Assembly (NCBI GenBank): GCA_964423615.1
Contig: CAYRFQ010000099.1
Span: forward strand, 1 to 30,371
DNA length: 30,371 nt
Origin: CAYRFQ01 sp964423615
Lineage (GTDB): Bacteria > Planctomycetota > Planctomycetia > Gemmatales > Gemmataceae
Reading direction: 5' to 3'
Both the position numbers and the translations under genes were made by a program. Below, one piece after another: positions 15,494 to 24,051 of the stretch. The first letter of the stretch is position 1; the number at the start of each line of letters is the position of its first letter. The notes under the pieces are model-generated. The model did no database searches. It was not told the DNA's origin and saw only the letters and a list, made by a program, of their open reading frames with translations.

Positions 15494-17004
15494 GGTTTCC
15501 TGACCTCGGCGGTTATGTCGGCTTGTTCGAAATCGACCAAGTAGAGCGTCAGTCGCATTTGGATGAGTCGCTTCTCCGTTCGGATCGTCAGCAAGTGCTT
15601 TCCTTGCATGTTCTGGTCGGCGAGCAGCTTTTGGTTCAGGCGAATGGCTAACGTTCGAGATTGTTTGACATTGTCCCACTCTTGGGGAGACGATTCCGGG
15701 GAAATTTCGAAAAAGATCAATCCTGGTTCGTGAGGGAGCGCTTGCGGAGGCTTGGGAATGTGAGTGAATTGCAATCCTCTTTCTCCCTTCGCATAGATCT
15801 CGTCGACCCGGGTCATCTTCTGGCTGATCGGCTTCGCGCTTCCAATTTTCATGTTCAACAAGTGGCCACGCGTGAGCAGTCGGATGCATTCGTCAGCCGC
15901 CAGGTCGCTTTGGACTCCCACGTAACTCTTCCATTTCGGAAGTAACCATCCTTCGTCCAGGCTCACCTGGACGCGTAACTGTTCGCCAATAAAAGGGCGG
16001 GCCTGGTATGTCGTGTCCACGATCCTGCCCAGGAGTGTGTCGAGTACTATTTTGACGCGAAAGAAACACTTTCCCAGATCGTCGTGATCATACACTGGTA
16101 AGTCCGGAACACTGTGGTCTGGGGCGAAGATGGCGAGTTGACTGACGAGACGGCACAGTTCCCCATACACCCAACAGGGGTGAAAGCCGTTCCCGAAAGC
16201 CAACGTGTGCAGGGTCGTGTACGCTTCGTTGAGAACTCGCAATTGGTTCAGTCGGCGGGAAGCCCCGTAGTGTTTCGTGTCGAACGTGATCTGACGGGAA
16301 ACGACCTCCGAGGCCAACTGTTTGACTTTCGTGCTGATGTGGTCGTAGTTGCTTTCGAGAATCTGCTCTTTAAGTACGTCCCAACAGTCACACGCCAAGA
16401 GCGGAGGAATAAAGGTTTCGTCGACTTCCACGGTTCCTTCCTGGGCTTCGGATTGCCTGACTCGCACGATGGGAATGGTTTCATAACCGGCAAGCGACCC
16501 GGAGTCTGGCAGGAGTTGGAAGTTAGGCCAGCGGAAATGAATGGTTTGCGTGTTGGCTCCGCTATTTTCGTCCTCGACTTCCAACGGGCCGACTCGATAG
16601 CGGACTTCGCGAGCGTCGGGGCCGTTTGTCTGCGATTCGATGGATTCGTTGTCTCCCGATAAGCTCAAAACGTTGGGCGTTCCCAGCCGGAGTTTCGGCA
16701 AGACCAGGGCAATTGTGACCACACGGGCGTTTTCGAAGAACGGCGTTAACTCCAAGCTGGCCAGGGTCCCGTCCTCAGGGACGGAGATCATGGTCCCGTC
16801 CCGAAACCGCGCCCTGAGAGTTCGGACGACGAGGTGATGATCGGCCAATGCATCAGTGTCAATTTCAATCGTCCGGAGTCCCCAGTTGTGGTGTTGGTTC
16901 CATTGTTGACCCAACGCCACATAGCGGCCCAGGTAACGCTCCGTTGCCTGCATGTGATGAGGCAAGAACATCATTCCGTCCTGCCAATGCACCGATTGAT
17001 CCAT
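15490..17004 (-). CDS. tssK: TssK-like type VI secretion baseplate protein
   Basis: The 504-residue product is slightly longer than typical TssK (about 450). Seen: HWQDGMMFLPHHMQ (6-19), matching the N-terminal W-x-(E/D)-G-M-x-L-x-P-x-H-x-Q hallmark; RVSLDEGWLLPKW in the middle; and a C-terminal region with KIGSAKPISQKMTRV, GLQFTHIPKPPQALP and a following F-F-E-I stretch that fits the TssK receptor-binding part. TssK links the baseplate to the TssL/TssM membrane complex, which fits the K-L-M gene order here. A GGAG lies about 11 bases before ATG 17004. It is first in its operon, with about 530 bases upstream free of genes. No sheath, tube, spike or ClpV gene is in the window, so the rest must be elsewhere or absent. 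Confidence 0.9.
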   Translation of the reverse strand: MDQSVHWQDGMMFLPHHMQATERYLGRYVALGQQWNQHHNWGLRTIEIDTDALADHHLVVRTLRARFRDGTMISVPEDGTLASLELTPFFENARVVTIALVLPKLRLGTPNVLSLSGDNESIESQTNGPDAREVRYRVGPLEVEDENSGANTQTIHFRWPNFQLLPDSGSLAGYETIPIVRVRQSEAQEGTVEVDETFIPPLLACDCWDVLKEQILESNYDHISTKVKQLASEVVSRQITFDTKHYGASRRLNQLRVLNEAYTTLHTLAFGNGFHPCWVYGELCRLVSQLAIFAPDHSVPDLPVYDHDDLGKCFFRVKIVLDTLLGRIVDTTYQARPFIGEQLRVQVSLDEGWLLPKWKSYVGVQSDLAADECIRLLTRGHLLNMKIGSAKPISQKMTRVDEIYAKGERGLQFTHIPKPPQALPHEPGLIFFEISPESSPQEWDNVKQSRTLAIRLNQKLLADQNMQGKHLLTIRTEKRLIQMRLTLYLVDFEQADITAEVRKP

Positions 17005-17532
17005 GATGCGGAAGGCTCCTTCGCCTTGGGTTTGGTCTCTGAATCACTTGGGGCCAAAGGAATCCTCAATGCGTTGCATGTACTCACGAGGGTGCTGGTC
17101 GTCTCGACTCAAGAGCACGAGTATCTACAGCGTTTTCCATGCGGCTTGAGGGGTTGTTTCCTCGCCTCTTGGTTCGCGGCACTTGTTGGACCTGTTGACC
17201 AAAAACGGTCCTCGATAAAGGTGTTTTATAACAACTTGTTGAGCAGCGGTAAGATTTCTTTTGGTAGACGAGGCGATTGTCGAAAGTTGACTGGTTTGCG
17301 AAGAGCGTTTTGGGTAGTCGGGCTTTCGACCTGTCTCTTCTATCTTGGAAAGGTTACCACCGGTCGAATGTATAGCTGTCTTGGTATCTTTTGGAGTCGA
17401 AAAGTTCCGACAGAATATGGCCATCAAGCTCGCAAGGAGGACTTCGCCCCACTTTCACGAAAACCAAGTGCATGGAGAAGGCAGAATGGTGTTTCTTTCC
17501 GCCTTCTTCGATCACTGTTTACCCGTCAAAGT
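17005..17532. other. Gap with no recognised gene, upstream of tssK
   Basis: The plus-strand reading frame that crosses this stretch also overlaps tssK antisense and lacks a ribosome site or domain, so it is not called. The region probably holds the tssK promoter and the 3' end of the Tat-signal gene. No sigma-54 type GG-N10-GC element with a good TGGCA was found on the minus strand. Confidence 0.5.
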
Positions 17533-19083
17533 CTATCCTTCATCGTCGACCCTTCGTTGGAGAGTCCGTTTAGCCTGTGTGATCAATTGGTTGTCTTGGT
17601 CTCGCGACCCTCGGAGATTAAACATGGCCGTGGCTAGAAATCGATTGCGCCAATCTGGAGTAACGTGGTGAAAATCTTCGAGAGCGGCCGAGCTAAACTT
17701 GTAATCGTGGGAGTTCGTTCCCTTTGTGAAGATCAATCGTCTCGCTCCGGCCATCAACGAGCGTGCGTTCGGGGCCGTCTGGTGGGTCAAAAGAGTGAGC
17801 GTTTTTCGGGCAGCCTGGACTCGGTCGCGGCTGACGTCTTGGAGAATTTCTTCGATTCGTTCGTTGCCGCGAGCGGTGATGTCGACCGGTTCAAGTTGGT
17901 CGATCAAAAAGTCATTGCGGAGTCTTTGCCTACGTTCCATGGCGGCACGGAACATCGGCAGGAAGGCTGCGGCTTGCATCAACATGAGCTTACGAGTGTC
18001 GTCGTTCGTTGAAGTCTGGTAGGCGTAGTGGAGGGCGTTGACCGTCGTTACGCAGTGGATGCCGACAATTCCCGGACGACGCATGAGCAATTCACCGGCA
18101 TACAAGAACAAGGCGTCCCAGGCCGAAGATGGGTGTGCATTTCCCCGCACGAGACGGACCAATTCTTCGCACACGTTCGTAGGATTCGCGGTTCTCAAGG
18201 TCGCCAGAAGACCTCGTGTGGCGTCCGCAGAAATGAGCCCAGTTCGCCATTGGCGGCCAAAGCAACGAAGTCTTTCGAGATTTTCGCGATAAGGCACATC
18301 AGCGGCTGCGTTTCGCCGAGCGGGGTTGTCACCTTCGTGCGCCAAAAGCGCATCGGCAAGCGAGCGAATGACTGGTTCAGCGTGCCGCCATCCGATCGTT
18401 TGTAAGGCCCGGGAGCCATTTGCGACGAAAATGGCTTTGTGGCCGATGTCTCGGAAGTCTCTCGCGCCGTAACGCCAGAACAATTCGATCACTTCGTTGG
18501 CACCCGCGCTCCGAACCAAGGCGGCTGCCGCTCCGTCGGCTGCTTCCCGATCCCAGTTATCCATCGCGTGGATGAACCGTTCCCGAGCATGACGAGCTTC
18601 CGGGAGTCGGCTTTCGTTGACAGGCGGCATCGTCCAGTTATTTTCTCTCTGGTCACGAGCTTCGGACGACTTGAAATTGTCCACGGCCCAGAGCAACGGA
18701 AGCCATCGGTCTCGATCTTGTGCAGAGATGCTTGCCAAGTGTGCCGAATTCACCGACAAGACAGTGTGGAACTGAAAACCGACTGGGCGAGGTCGGACGT
18801 TGCGAACTCCTGCTAACAAAAGAGCACCGAGCAGTTGCTGGTAGGTCGTGCCGGCGCGAATCTTTTCGACCGTGGCGGCGACAATGCGATTTTTGGGAGT
18901 CGTCTCGAGGAATCGCACAAGCGGCTCCATGTCGGCGTTGAGGCGGACGACACTATGGCGTGGCTGCACCTCATCGGCCCTGAGTGGCGGAAGAGTTTGG
19001 AGAAATCGAAAGTCTCCTAGACCGTTCAGGGCAACAGCGGTGGTACCTGCGACGAATCCTCTGCGGTCTACGTGTAGACTCAT
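17533..19083 (-). CDS. Tat-signal exported protein of unknown function
   Basis: The start is ATG 19083 with AGGAAA upstream; an earlier in-frame ATG at 19146 would put 21 residues ahead of the signal. The product is 516 residues. Seen: DRRGFVAGTTAVALNGLG (6-23), a twin-arginine type signal with RR, F and a hydrophobic stretch. The rest is rich in Ala, Arg and Leu, probably mostly alpha-helical, with many conserved-looking W, H and R (for example WRYGARDFRDIGHKAIF, VGIHCVTTVNALHYAY). Several histidines could bind metal or a cofactor, which would suit Tat export of a folded protein, but no known family was recognised. It lies 113 bases after the kinase gene on the same strand and may be co-transcribed with the sigma factor and kinase. 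Confidence 0.82.
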   Translation of the reverse strand: MSLHVDRRGFVAGTTAVALNGLGDFRFLQTLPPLRADEVQPRHSVVRLNADMEPLVRFLETTPKNRIVAATVEKIRAGTTYQQLLGALLLAGVRNVRPRPVGFQFHTVLSVNSAHLASISAQDRDRWLPLLWAVDNFKSSEARDQRENNWTMPPVNESRLPEARHARERFIHAMDNWDREAADGAAAALVRSAGANEVIELFWRYGARDFRDIGHKAIFVANGSRALQTIGWRHAEPVIRSLADALLAHEGDNPARRNAAADVPYRENLERLRCFGRQWRTGLISADATRGLLATLRTANPTNVCEELVRLVRGNAHPSSAWDALFLYAGELLMRRPGIVGIHCVTTVNALHYAYQTSTNDDTRKLMLMQAAAFLPMFRAAMERRQRLRNDFLIDQLEPVDITARGNERIEEILQDVSRDRVQAARKTLTLLTHQTAPNARSLMAGARRLIFTKGTNSHDYKFSSAALEDFHHVTPDWRNRFLATAMFNLRGSRDQDNQLITQAKRTLQRRVDDEG

Positions 19084-19195
19084 GGCGTTTCCTAGTCGAC
19101 GTGAGGGAAAGGATGGTGGAAAGGACCCTCGCTGGGCGAAGTCCATTGCTTGATTCTAAATGAGAGCGACGCCGACCGACACAATGAAGACCGAA

Positions 19196-20494
19196 TTATT
19201 TCGAGTCAGTACCTACGAGCAGCGAGTCGAACGCGGCAACTAACGCCTTTTGCAGTGCGCTCATGTCGGCGAATCGATCCTTGGGCGCTTTCGCAAGGCA
19301 GCGAAGGCACACTTCAGATACTCTTTCGGGTATGTTCGTCCGAAACTCCTGGGGAGGGACGATATCGACCCCGGAAACAACGCGAGCAAGAACGTCGGTG
19401 ATTGTTTTCCCGTCGTGCGGAGCCCGTCCCGTCAGCAAAAGATAGAAGACTGCCCCAAGTCCGTAGACGTCCGTCCGAGGAGTCATCGGCCCCCACCAAC
19501 GGGAAACTTGTTCGGGGGCGATTGTGGCTGCTGTTCCCTCGATTCGATCTACGGCGTGGTCTTTTTCTGAAAGCCAACGAGCCAATCCAAAATCGGTGAC
19601 AAGTATCTTTGATTTCTCGTCGAGGAGCAAGTTGGCTGGTTTCAAGTCACAATGGATGATTCCGGCGTCGTGTGAGTGTCTGAGTGCATCGCAAGACTGA
19701 ATCATCCACGCTCCAACTTGAGAGACGGAGTTCTTTGTTGGCCCAAGCCAGTGCTCTAAATCTCCACCTGTCACCAGATCCATGACGATGAAGTATCCAC
19801 CACCAGGAGTGCGCCCGATCCCGTGGACGTGGACAATTCGTGGATGTTCGAGCCGCGAGACAGAGTGCGCTTCCCGAACAAAACGCTCCACAGCCTCGGC
19901 GTATTTCAAGAACGATTTGCGGAGATACTTGACGGCGACAAGTCTCTCCCCTTTGCGATGCCACGCACGATACACCTTTCCCATCCGCCCCGCTCCAATC
20001 ATCTGTCTGAGGACGTAATCGTCGTATCGGAGCGGAGATTCGAAAGTGCTTTTTCCCAACCTTTCTGTCGCATCCGCTTGGATGTGTGGGAGAGCGTGGT
20101 CTTCCTCGCAACGCAACTCTTCATCGATCCGAGACAGCAACGCACTGATTTCTCGCTCGTGGAAACCTTTCAGGCTTTCGAACTCGGAATGTGTTGGTCG
20201 ATCTCCCCAACGGTGCCTAACGCGATACTCTTCCCCGATCAATTCGAGCGAGAATTCATCTTGCTTAGCCAACTCGGGAAACTGAATGAGATACTCCGAA
20301 ACCTTTTTCGGAAGCGCGTTGCGCCATCGATACTCCAAATCAACAGAAATGAGTTCGACCAATAGAGACCGGTATTGTTGGGGATCCTGGCCCGAGGGCA
20401 GATGTTCTTCGATAGGCGGAACAGCGCCGCCTGCCCACTTCTGGTCGAAAGCCTGGATCACCGATTCGTGTTGTTCCATTTCGGGTTCCGGCAC
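19196..20494 (-). CDS. Ser/Thr protein kinase of planctomycete type, HCD variant
   Basis: Start GTG 20494 or ATG 20479, five codons later; neither has a strong ribosome site. The product is 432 residues. The N-terminal KWAGGAVPPIEEHLP (about 19-33) is the kind of region that precedes many planctomycete kinases. The kinase domain (about 160-425) shows GAGRMGKVY (167-175), VAVKYL with the ATP-site Lys (189), HCDLKPANLLL (281-291), DFGLA (301-305) and IAPEQ. The HRD Arg is Cys, making it a non-RD kinase, so regulation by activation-loop phosphorylation may differ, though catalytic Asp and Asn are present. No membrane segment or sensor domain follows. It lies 130 bases after the ECF sigma gene on the same strand, as in the known ECF/kinase pairs of planctomycetes. 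Confidence 0.93.
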   Translation of the reverse strand: MPEPEMEQHESVIQAFDQKWAGGAVPPIEEHLPSGQDPQQYRSLLVELISVDLEYRWRNALPKKVSEYLIQFPELAKQDEFSLELIGEEYRVRHRWGDRPTHSEFESLKGFHEREISALLSRIDEELRCEEDHALPHIQADATERLGKSTFESPLRYDDYVLRQMIGAGRMGKVYRAWHRKGERLVAVKYLRKSFLKYAEAVERFVREAHSVSRLEHPRIVHVHGIGRTPGGGYFIVMDLVTGGDLEHWLGPTKNSVSQVGAWMIQSCDALRHSHDAGIIHCDLKPANLLLDEKSKILVTDFGLARWLSEKDHAVDRIEGTAATIAPEQVSRWWGPMTPRTDVYGLGAVFYLLLTGRAPHDGKTITDVLARVVSGVDIVPPQEFRTNIPERVSEVCLRCLAKAPKDRFADMSALQKALVAAFDSLLVGTDSK

Positions 20495-20548
20495 GCTGTT
20501 GCGTGTCTACTCTTTACACATAGTTTGTGTTATGCGTCACCAAAGCTA

Positions 20549-20609
20549 GGTCGTCAAAACCGTTGGTGTTTCCTGGTCGGTTTTGCTCCGGTAGGCCGTC
20601 TTCAAAACC
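20549..20609 (+). repeat. Intergenic 35-bp family repeat between sigma factor and kinase genes
   Basis: A full copy (GGTCGGTTTTGCTCCGG then TAGGCCGTCTTCAAAACC, 20575-20609) follows the tail of another (AGGTCGTCAAAACC, 20548-20561). It lies between the ECF sigma stop at 20625 and the kinase start. Confidence 0.7.
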
Positions 20610-20624
20610 TCTGGATCTCGCAGT

Positions 20625-21212
20625 TCACCCTTTATCCTCAGTCTCGAGTTGTCGTCGCAGTCGACTTTGGATGACGTGGAGAGCCCGACGGACGGTTCGC
20701 TCGGACCGGCCGGTGTCGTTGGCGATGACAGAGAGTTTCTCGTCTTGGAGTCGCAGCTCCAGAACCCGACGGGTGAATTCGTCCAACGTCGTCATCAAAG
20801 ATTCGAGTTGGTCCGTCATCGCCAGAGCTTCTGCAGGAGACGGATCGCGATTACAGGGGATTTCGTCCTCGGGAATCGCGCTGAGTGGTGTTTCGGCGGA
20901 TACGGAACGTTTTTCGGCGGTGTGTTTTCGCACCGCTCGATACAACTTTCGCATAGTGATCTCTACGAGTAGCCCCCAGAGATCGCCGCTACGCTTGAGC
21001 AGAAATCGGCCTTCTCTTGCCCCGACGAAAAAACTCCTGTAAGCCGATAAAACGATGTCGGCCGGGTCCGTCCGTGCAGCCAATCGGGGTGATAAACGCG
21101 ACCGTGCCAGTAAGGTGAGTCGTGAAACGTAACGGGCAAAGAGTTCCTCGGCCGCTTGCGGATCTCCTTCACGATATCGTGCCAGAATCTCGGCGGACGT
21201 TGCTGCAGACAT
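20625..21212 (-). CDS. ECF-type RNA polymerase sigma factor
   Basis: The 195-residue protein starts at ATG 21212 with AAGG upstream. Seen: a region-2-like helix set (ARYREGDPQAAEELFARYV, then TDPADIVLSAYRSFF) and a C-terminal region-4 helix-turn-helix (LDEFTRRVLELRL, then LSVIANDTGRSERTVRRALH). Length and order fit ECF sigma factors common in planctomycetes. No anti-sigma gene follows; instead a Ser/Thr kinase gene does, suggesting control by phosphorylation, which is known for some ECF groups. Its own target promoters are unknown; the repeated motif at 1135 and 3982 is one thing to test. Confidence 0.92.
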   Translation of the reverse strand: MSAATSAEILARYREGDPQAAEELFARYVSRLTLLARSRLSPRLAARTDPADIVLSAYRSFFVGAREGRFLLKRSGDLWGLLVEITMRKLYRAVRKHTAEKRSVSAETPLSAIPEDEIPCNRDPSPAEALAMTDQLESLMTTLDEFTRRVLELRLQDEKLSVIANDTGRSERTVRRALHVIQSRLRRQLETEDKG

Positions 21213-21954
21213 GTCTCAGCCTTCATGGTTCGAGATCACCAACCCGAAGGACCTTTGCTCCCGTGGTTTGGTATTGAGAACGCTTTCCCACTTGTTGCAT
21301 TCTACCAAACCTCCAGCTCTTGTTCGTCTTCATTACTTTTACCCTGGACACTTGGCCCCTTTGGTTTGTGTAATAGAATCGAGCAGATATATTGGCGTTC
21401 GAGCACAAAACTGGTTTGTGGAGCGTGGATTCCATCTTCCGAGGAACACTACCCATGGGCTGTTCATCTAACTTGAGCGGGTAGCGCACACATTTCTTGT
21501 TGGCGTCAGTCATGGAACGAAATTCGGCTATCAGCGGAAACCTCGGTCCGGATCGGAGACATAACAACGATCCCCTCGAGTCTATCCCGGTTGTTCCGAT
21601 GGGCTGCCTGGGTCGGATGACTCGGACAATTCAGGAAGATGTTGTCACACCGGGGCGGAAAGGAACCAAGTAGGCGAGTCTGGCGTAGTAACGAATTACA
21701 ATTGTTGAGGCAAACGAGAACGTTTGGCAAATGGTTTTGGATTCTGTTGGATATGGTTGGTTGGACTTGCCTGTGTTGTCTTGGTCGGTGATGTCACAAC
21801 ACCGACTTCTCGGTGTGGATTTGCTCGGCCACACCTTAGCTTGTCACACCCTACGAAACAGAACGGGACCGGATAACTAGTCGCATTGCTCCAAGCAACA
21901 TGATTAAGAAAACCCACGGTTCACTCATGAGCCTTTGGGTTTGACAGTAATAGA
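21213..21954. other. Gap with no recognised gene, several hairpins
   Basis: The 740-base stretch between the divergent sigma factor and zinc-ribbon genes has only short unsupported frames. A perfect hairpin ACACCGA-CTTC-TCGGTGT lies at 21799-21816, just after TTGGTCGGTGATGTCACAAC, which resembles a decayed copy of the 35-bp repeat. Confidence 0.5.
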
Positions 21955-22046
21955 AGTCGGTTTTCGGTCGTGCCCTCACGACAACAAAAGCTTCCGAGTG
22001 ACCTCTATAGAGGTTTTGACGACGACCTGTCGGAGCCAAACCGACC
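21955..22046. repeat. Pair of 35-bp family repeats in opposite orientation
   Basis: AGTCGGTTTTCGGTCGTG then CCCTCACGACAACAAAAG (21955-21990, plus orientation) is followed by an inverted copy with GGTTTTGACGACGACCTG and GGAGCCAAACCGACC (22012-22046). The pair sits 25 bases before the start codon of the gene at 22071, inside its presumed leader. Confidence 0.75.
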
Positions 22047-22070
22047 AGGAAACCCAGCGGAGAATCCTCC

Positions 22071-23816
22071 ATGGCTCAGACGTGCTCTCGATGTTCTCGG
22101 GTCAATCCGGACGAGGCGCAGTATTGTTTTTTTGACGGTGCTTTGTTGAATGGGGCCCAAGCTGGAGGAGCAGTCCACCCAGGCCAACGCCCATTCTCCC
22201 ATCCGTTCGTATTCCCGTCGGGAGAGCAGTGCCAGAATTTCGACCAGTTCGCGATGCGTTGTCAACAATACTGGGAGGATGCTCTGGAACTGTTGATTAA
22301 CGGGACCTTCGAGCGTTTTCTAGGGGGCCAAGGACGCGTCGACTTGGCGATGGTGGCCAAAACAGGAGCGAATTCCGCCGATAAAGATCGCGGCCTGGAT
22401 CAATTGCTTTCGCATCTTCCTACTGAGGCACTTCCCGATCCCAAGCTCCACCTCGAACCCACAGAAATCAATCTTGGAGAACTGAAGCCTGGCAAAGACG
22501 AAAGCCTGACGATCTTCATCGAAAATCATGGCGGTCGCCTCCTGTGCGGTTCGATTGAGTCCAACTCGCCCTGGTTGACGGTGGGAGACAAGCCTGGTCT
22601 CACGAAGAAGATATTCCAGTGTCCGGCGTCGACGACGGTGGGAGTCAATGTTCGTCGGGACCTGGTTCGAGCTAGCGACAAGCCATCGATCGGAAAACTG
22701 GTGTTGGACTCCAATGGAGGCACCCAAACGATCGTCTTCAAGGTCAGAGCCCCAATCCAACCGTTCCCCGATGGCATTTTGAAGGGAGCGAAGAGTCCTC
22801 GTGAGTTGGCCCTCAAAGCGAGACAGTCGCCCAAGGAAGCCGCGGCGTTATTCGAAAGCGGCGCTGTCAAAAATTGGTATAAGAGCAACGGCTGGGACTA
22901 TCCAGTGCGAGGCGAAGGGGCTTCGGGTGTGGCTGCTGTCCAACAATTTTTCGAGGCTCTGGGCCTTGTAAAGCCCCCCAAGGTTCGCATTTCCGAACAC
23001 GGTCTGACGCTTTATGGACGTCGAGGCGAGTCTTTGCAAACGTCGTTTTTCGTGTTCACCGAAGCGAAGAAATACCTCTATGCCCACGCCACCCCGGAGC
23101 AACCTTGGCTCCAAGCCAAAACCACAATGGTTACACGAATGAAGGCTCGGGTGGATATCCTGGCGAGTGTGCCGTTACACGGTCAGGGGAATATAGAAGG
23201 TCGTATTCTTGTTGCGTCCAATGGAAATCAAGTTTTCAAAATCCCGGTTACGATCAACATCGAACCGGGAGCACCGGCCCAGAACGCTGGAAGACCCGTT
23301 GTGGCAGCTCTTCCAGTCCCCAATGACACTACGGCGCCGGTCTCCGGTGAGGCTATTGCTCCGGTGGTTGTTATGCCGATGAGGGCTGTCCCGATCGAAG
23401 TCGTATCGGAAGATGGTTCCGGTTCTAGCCAGAGGAACCCACAAACGACGAGTTCGCCGGAAACGATGAAAGCCTTCCCAGCTACGCCCATCGGAAGCGG
23501 TGAGGATTCGGTTCCAGCAGAACCGGTCGATTCTTTCTCAGGTTCCTCAGACCAATCGGATCGCCGGAGTCCAGATTCTTTTCTTCCCGCTCCCCCACCT
23601 CCGTCGAAGAAAACGGGGCGAAAAAAACGGAAGGGAGATTTTTCCTTCGATTACCTGACCGACCAGAGTTCGGACACCACTTCTGGTGCTCCACGTGTTC
23701 TTGCGTCTCCGCCGTACCCGCAGGCGAATTCCTTCGCTTCCATGCTTGTATGGATTATTTCCTTGGCTTTGGTCGCGATCATCATCGCAGTCACCGTGAT
23801 CGTTGTTGTGCTTTGA
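22071..23816 (+). CDS. Zinc-ribbon protein with Ig-like middle and C-terminal membrane anchor
   Basis: The 581-residue protein starts at ATG 22071 with GGAG eight bases upstream. Seen: CSRCSRVNPDEAQYCFFDG (5-23), a short zinc-ribbon with CxxC and CxxD so one ligand is Asp rather than Cys. A beta-rich region follows with LHLEPTEINLGELKPGKD and IFIENHGGRLLCGSIES, and SPWLTV (about 120-230), the pattern of Ig-like accessory repeats found beside bacterial kinases and chaperones. A second similar region (about 300-400) precedes a Pro/Ser-rich low-complexity stretch, a basic cluster KKTGRKKRKG, and one strong C-terminal membrane segment (about 555-580). So it is a tail-anchored protein with most of its mass probably cytoplasmic. 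The specific role is unknown. Confidence 0.87.
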   Translation: MAQTCSRCSRVNPDEAQYCFFDGALLNGAQAGGAVHPGQRPFSHPFVFPSGEQCQNFDQFAMRCQQYWEDALELLINGTFERFLGGQGRVDLAMVAKTGANSADKDRGLDQLLSHLPTEALPDPKLHLEPTEINLGELKPGKDESLTIFIENHGGRLLCGSIESNSPWLTVGDKPGLTKKIFQCPASTTVGVNVRRDLVRASDKPSIGKLVLDSNGGTQTIVFKVRAPIQPFPDGILKGAKSPRELALKARQSPKEAAALFESGAVKNWYKSNGWDYPVRGEGASGVAAVQQFFEALGLVKPPKVRISEHGLTLYGRRGESLQTSFFVFTEAKKYLYAHATPEQPWLQAKTTMVTRMKARVDILASVPLHGQGNIEGRILVASNGNQVFKIPVTINIEPGAPAQNAGRPVVAALPVPNDTTAPVSGEAIAPVVVMPMRAVPIEVVSEDGSGSSQRNPQTTSSPETMKAFPATPIGSGEDSVPAEPVDSFSGSSDQSDRRSPDSFLPAPPPPSKKTGRKKRKGDFSFDYLTDQSSDTTSGAPRVLASPPYPQANSFASMLVWIISLALVAIIIAVTVIVVVL

Positions 23817-23843
23817 GCGAAACGGTGTGCAAGCGAGGTGGGC

Positions 23844-23860
23844 TTGGCATTGGTTTTGCT
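23844..23860 (+). promoter_or_regulatory. Sigma-54 (-24/-12) promoter candidate
   Basis: TTGGCATTGGTTTTGCT has TGGCA at -24 and TTGCT at -12 with exact GG-N10-GC spacing. It lies about 190 bases ahead of the exported toroid protein at 24052, on its strand, shortly after the stop of the previous gene. A sigma-54 activator gene is 2.5 kb away (26584-28173). No activator-binding repeat was identified. Confidence 0.5.
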
Positions 23861-23911
23861 GCAAAGGGGGCATCCTGAAGGCAGGTAGGTTTTGTGACGG
23901 ACTGGCCTGAA

Positions 23912-23987
23912 GTTCTGGGTGTCGGGAGCGAAACCGACTGAAAAACCCAGAAGTCTTGACGACGATCTGTCGGAGACAAAACCGACC
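23912..23987 (-). repeat. Two tandem copies of the 35-bp family repeat, inverted orientation
   Basis: Plus-strand GTCTTGACGACGATCTG then TCGGAGACAAAACCGACC (23953-23987) and a less complete copy at 23912-23939 lie in the leader of the 24052 gene, downstream of the sigma-54 promoter candidate. Confidence 0.75.
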
Positions 23988-24051
23988 AAAGAACCCGAAG
24001 ATTTTTTCTGCATCTGCCTTCATCCCTCATCCCTGCTTAGGAGGAAATTCC

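Noticed and set aside
14861..15889. Longer TssL starting at 15889
   Set aside because: The extra 132 residues lie within tssK in another frame; the GTG at 15493 overlapping the tssK stop fits coupled translation and the family length.
16834..17637. Plus-strand 267-codon frame upstream of tssK
   Set aside because: It overlaps the tssK start and the end of the Tat-signal gene antisense, with no ribosome site, domain or plausible composition.
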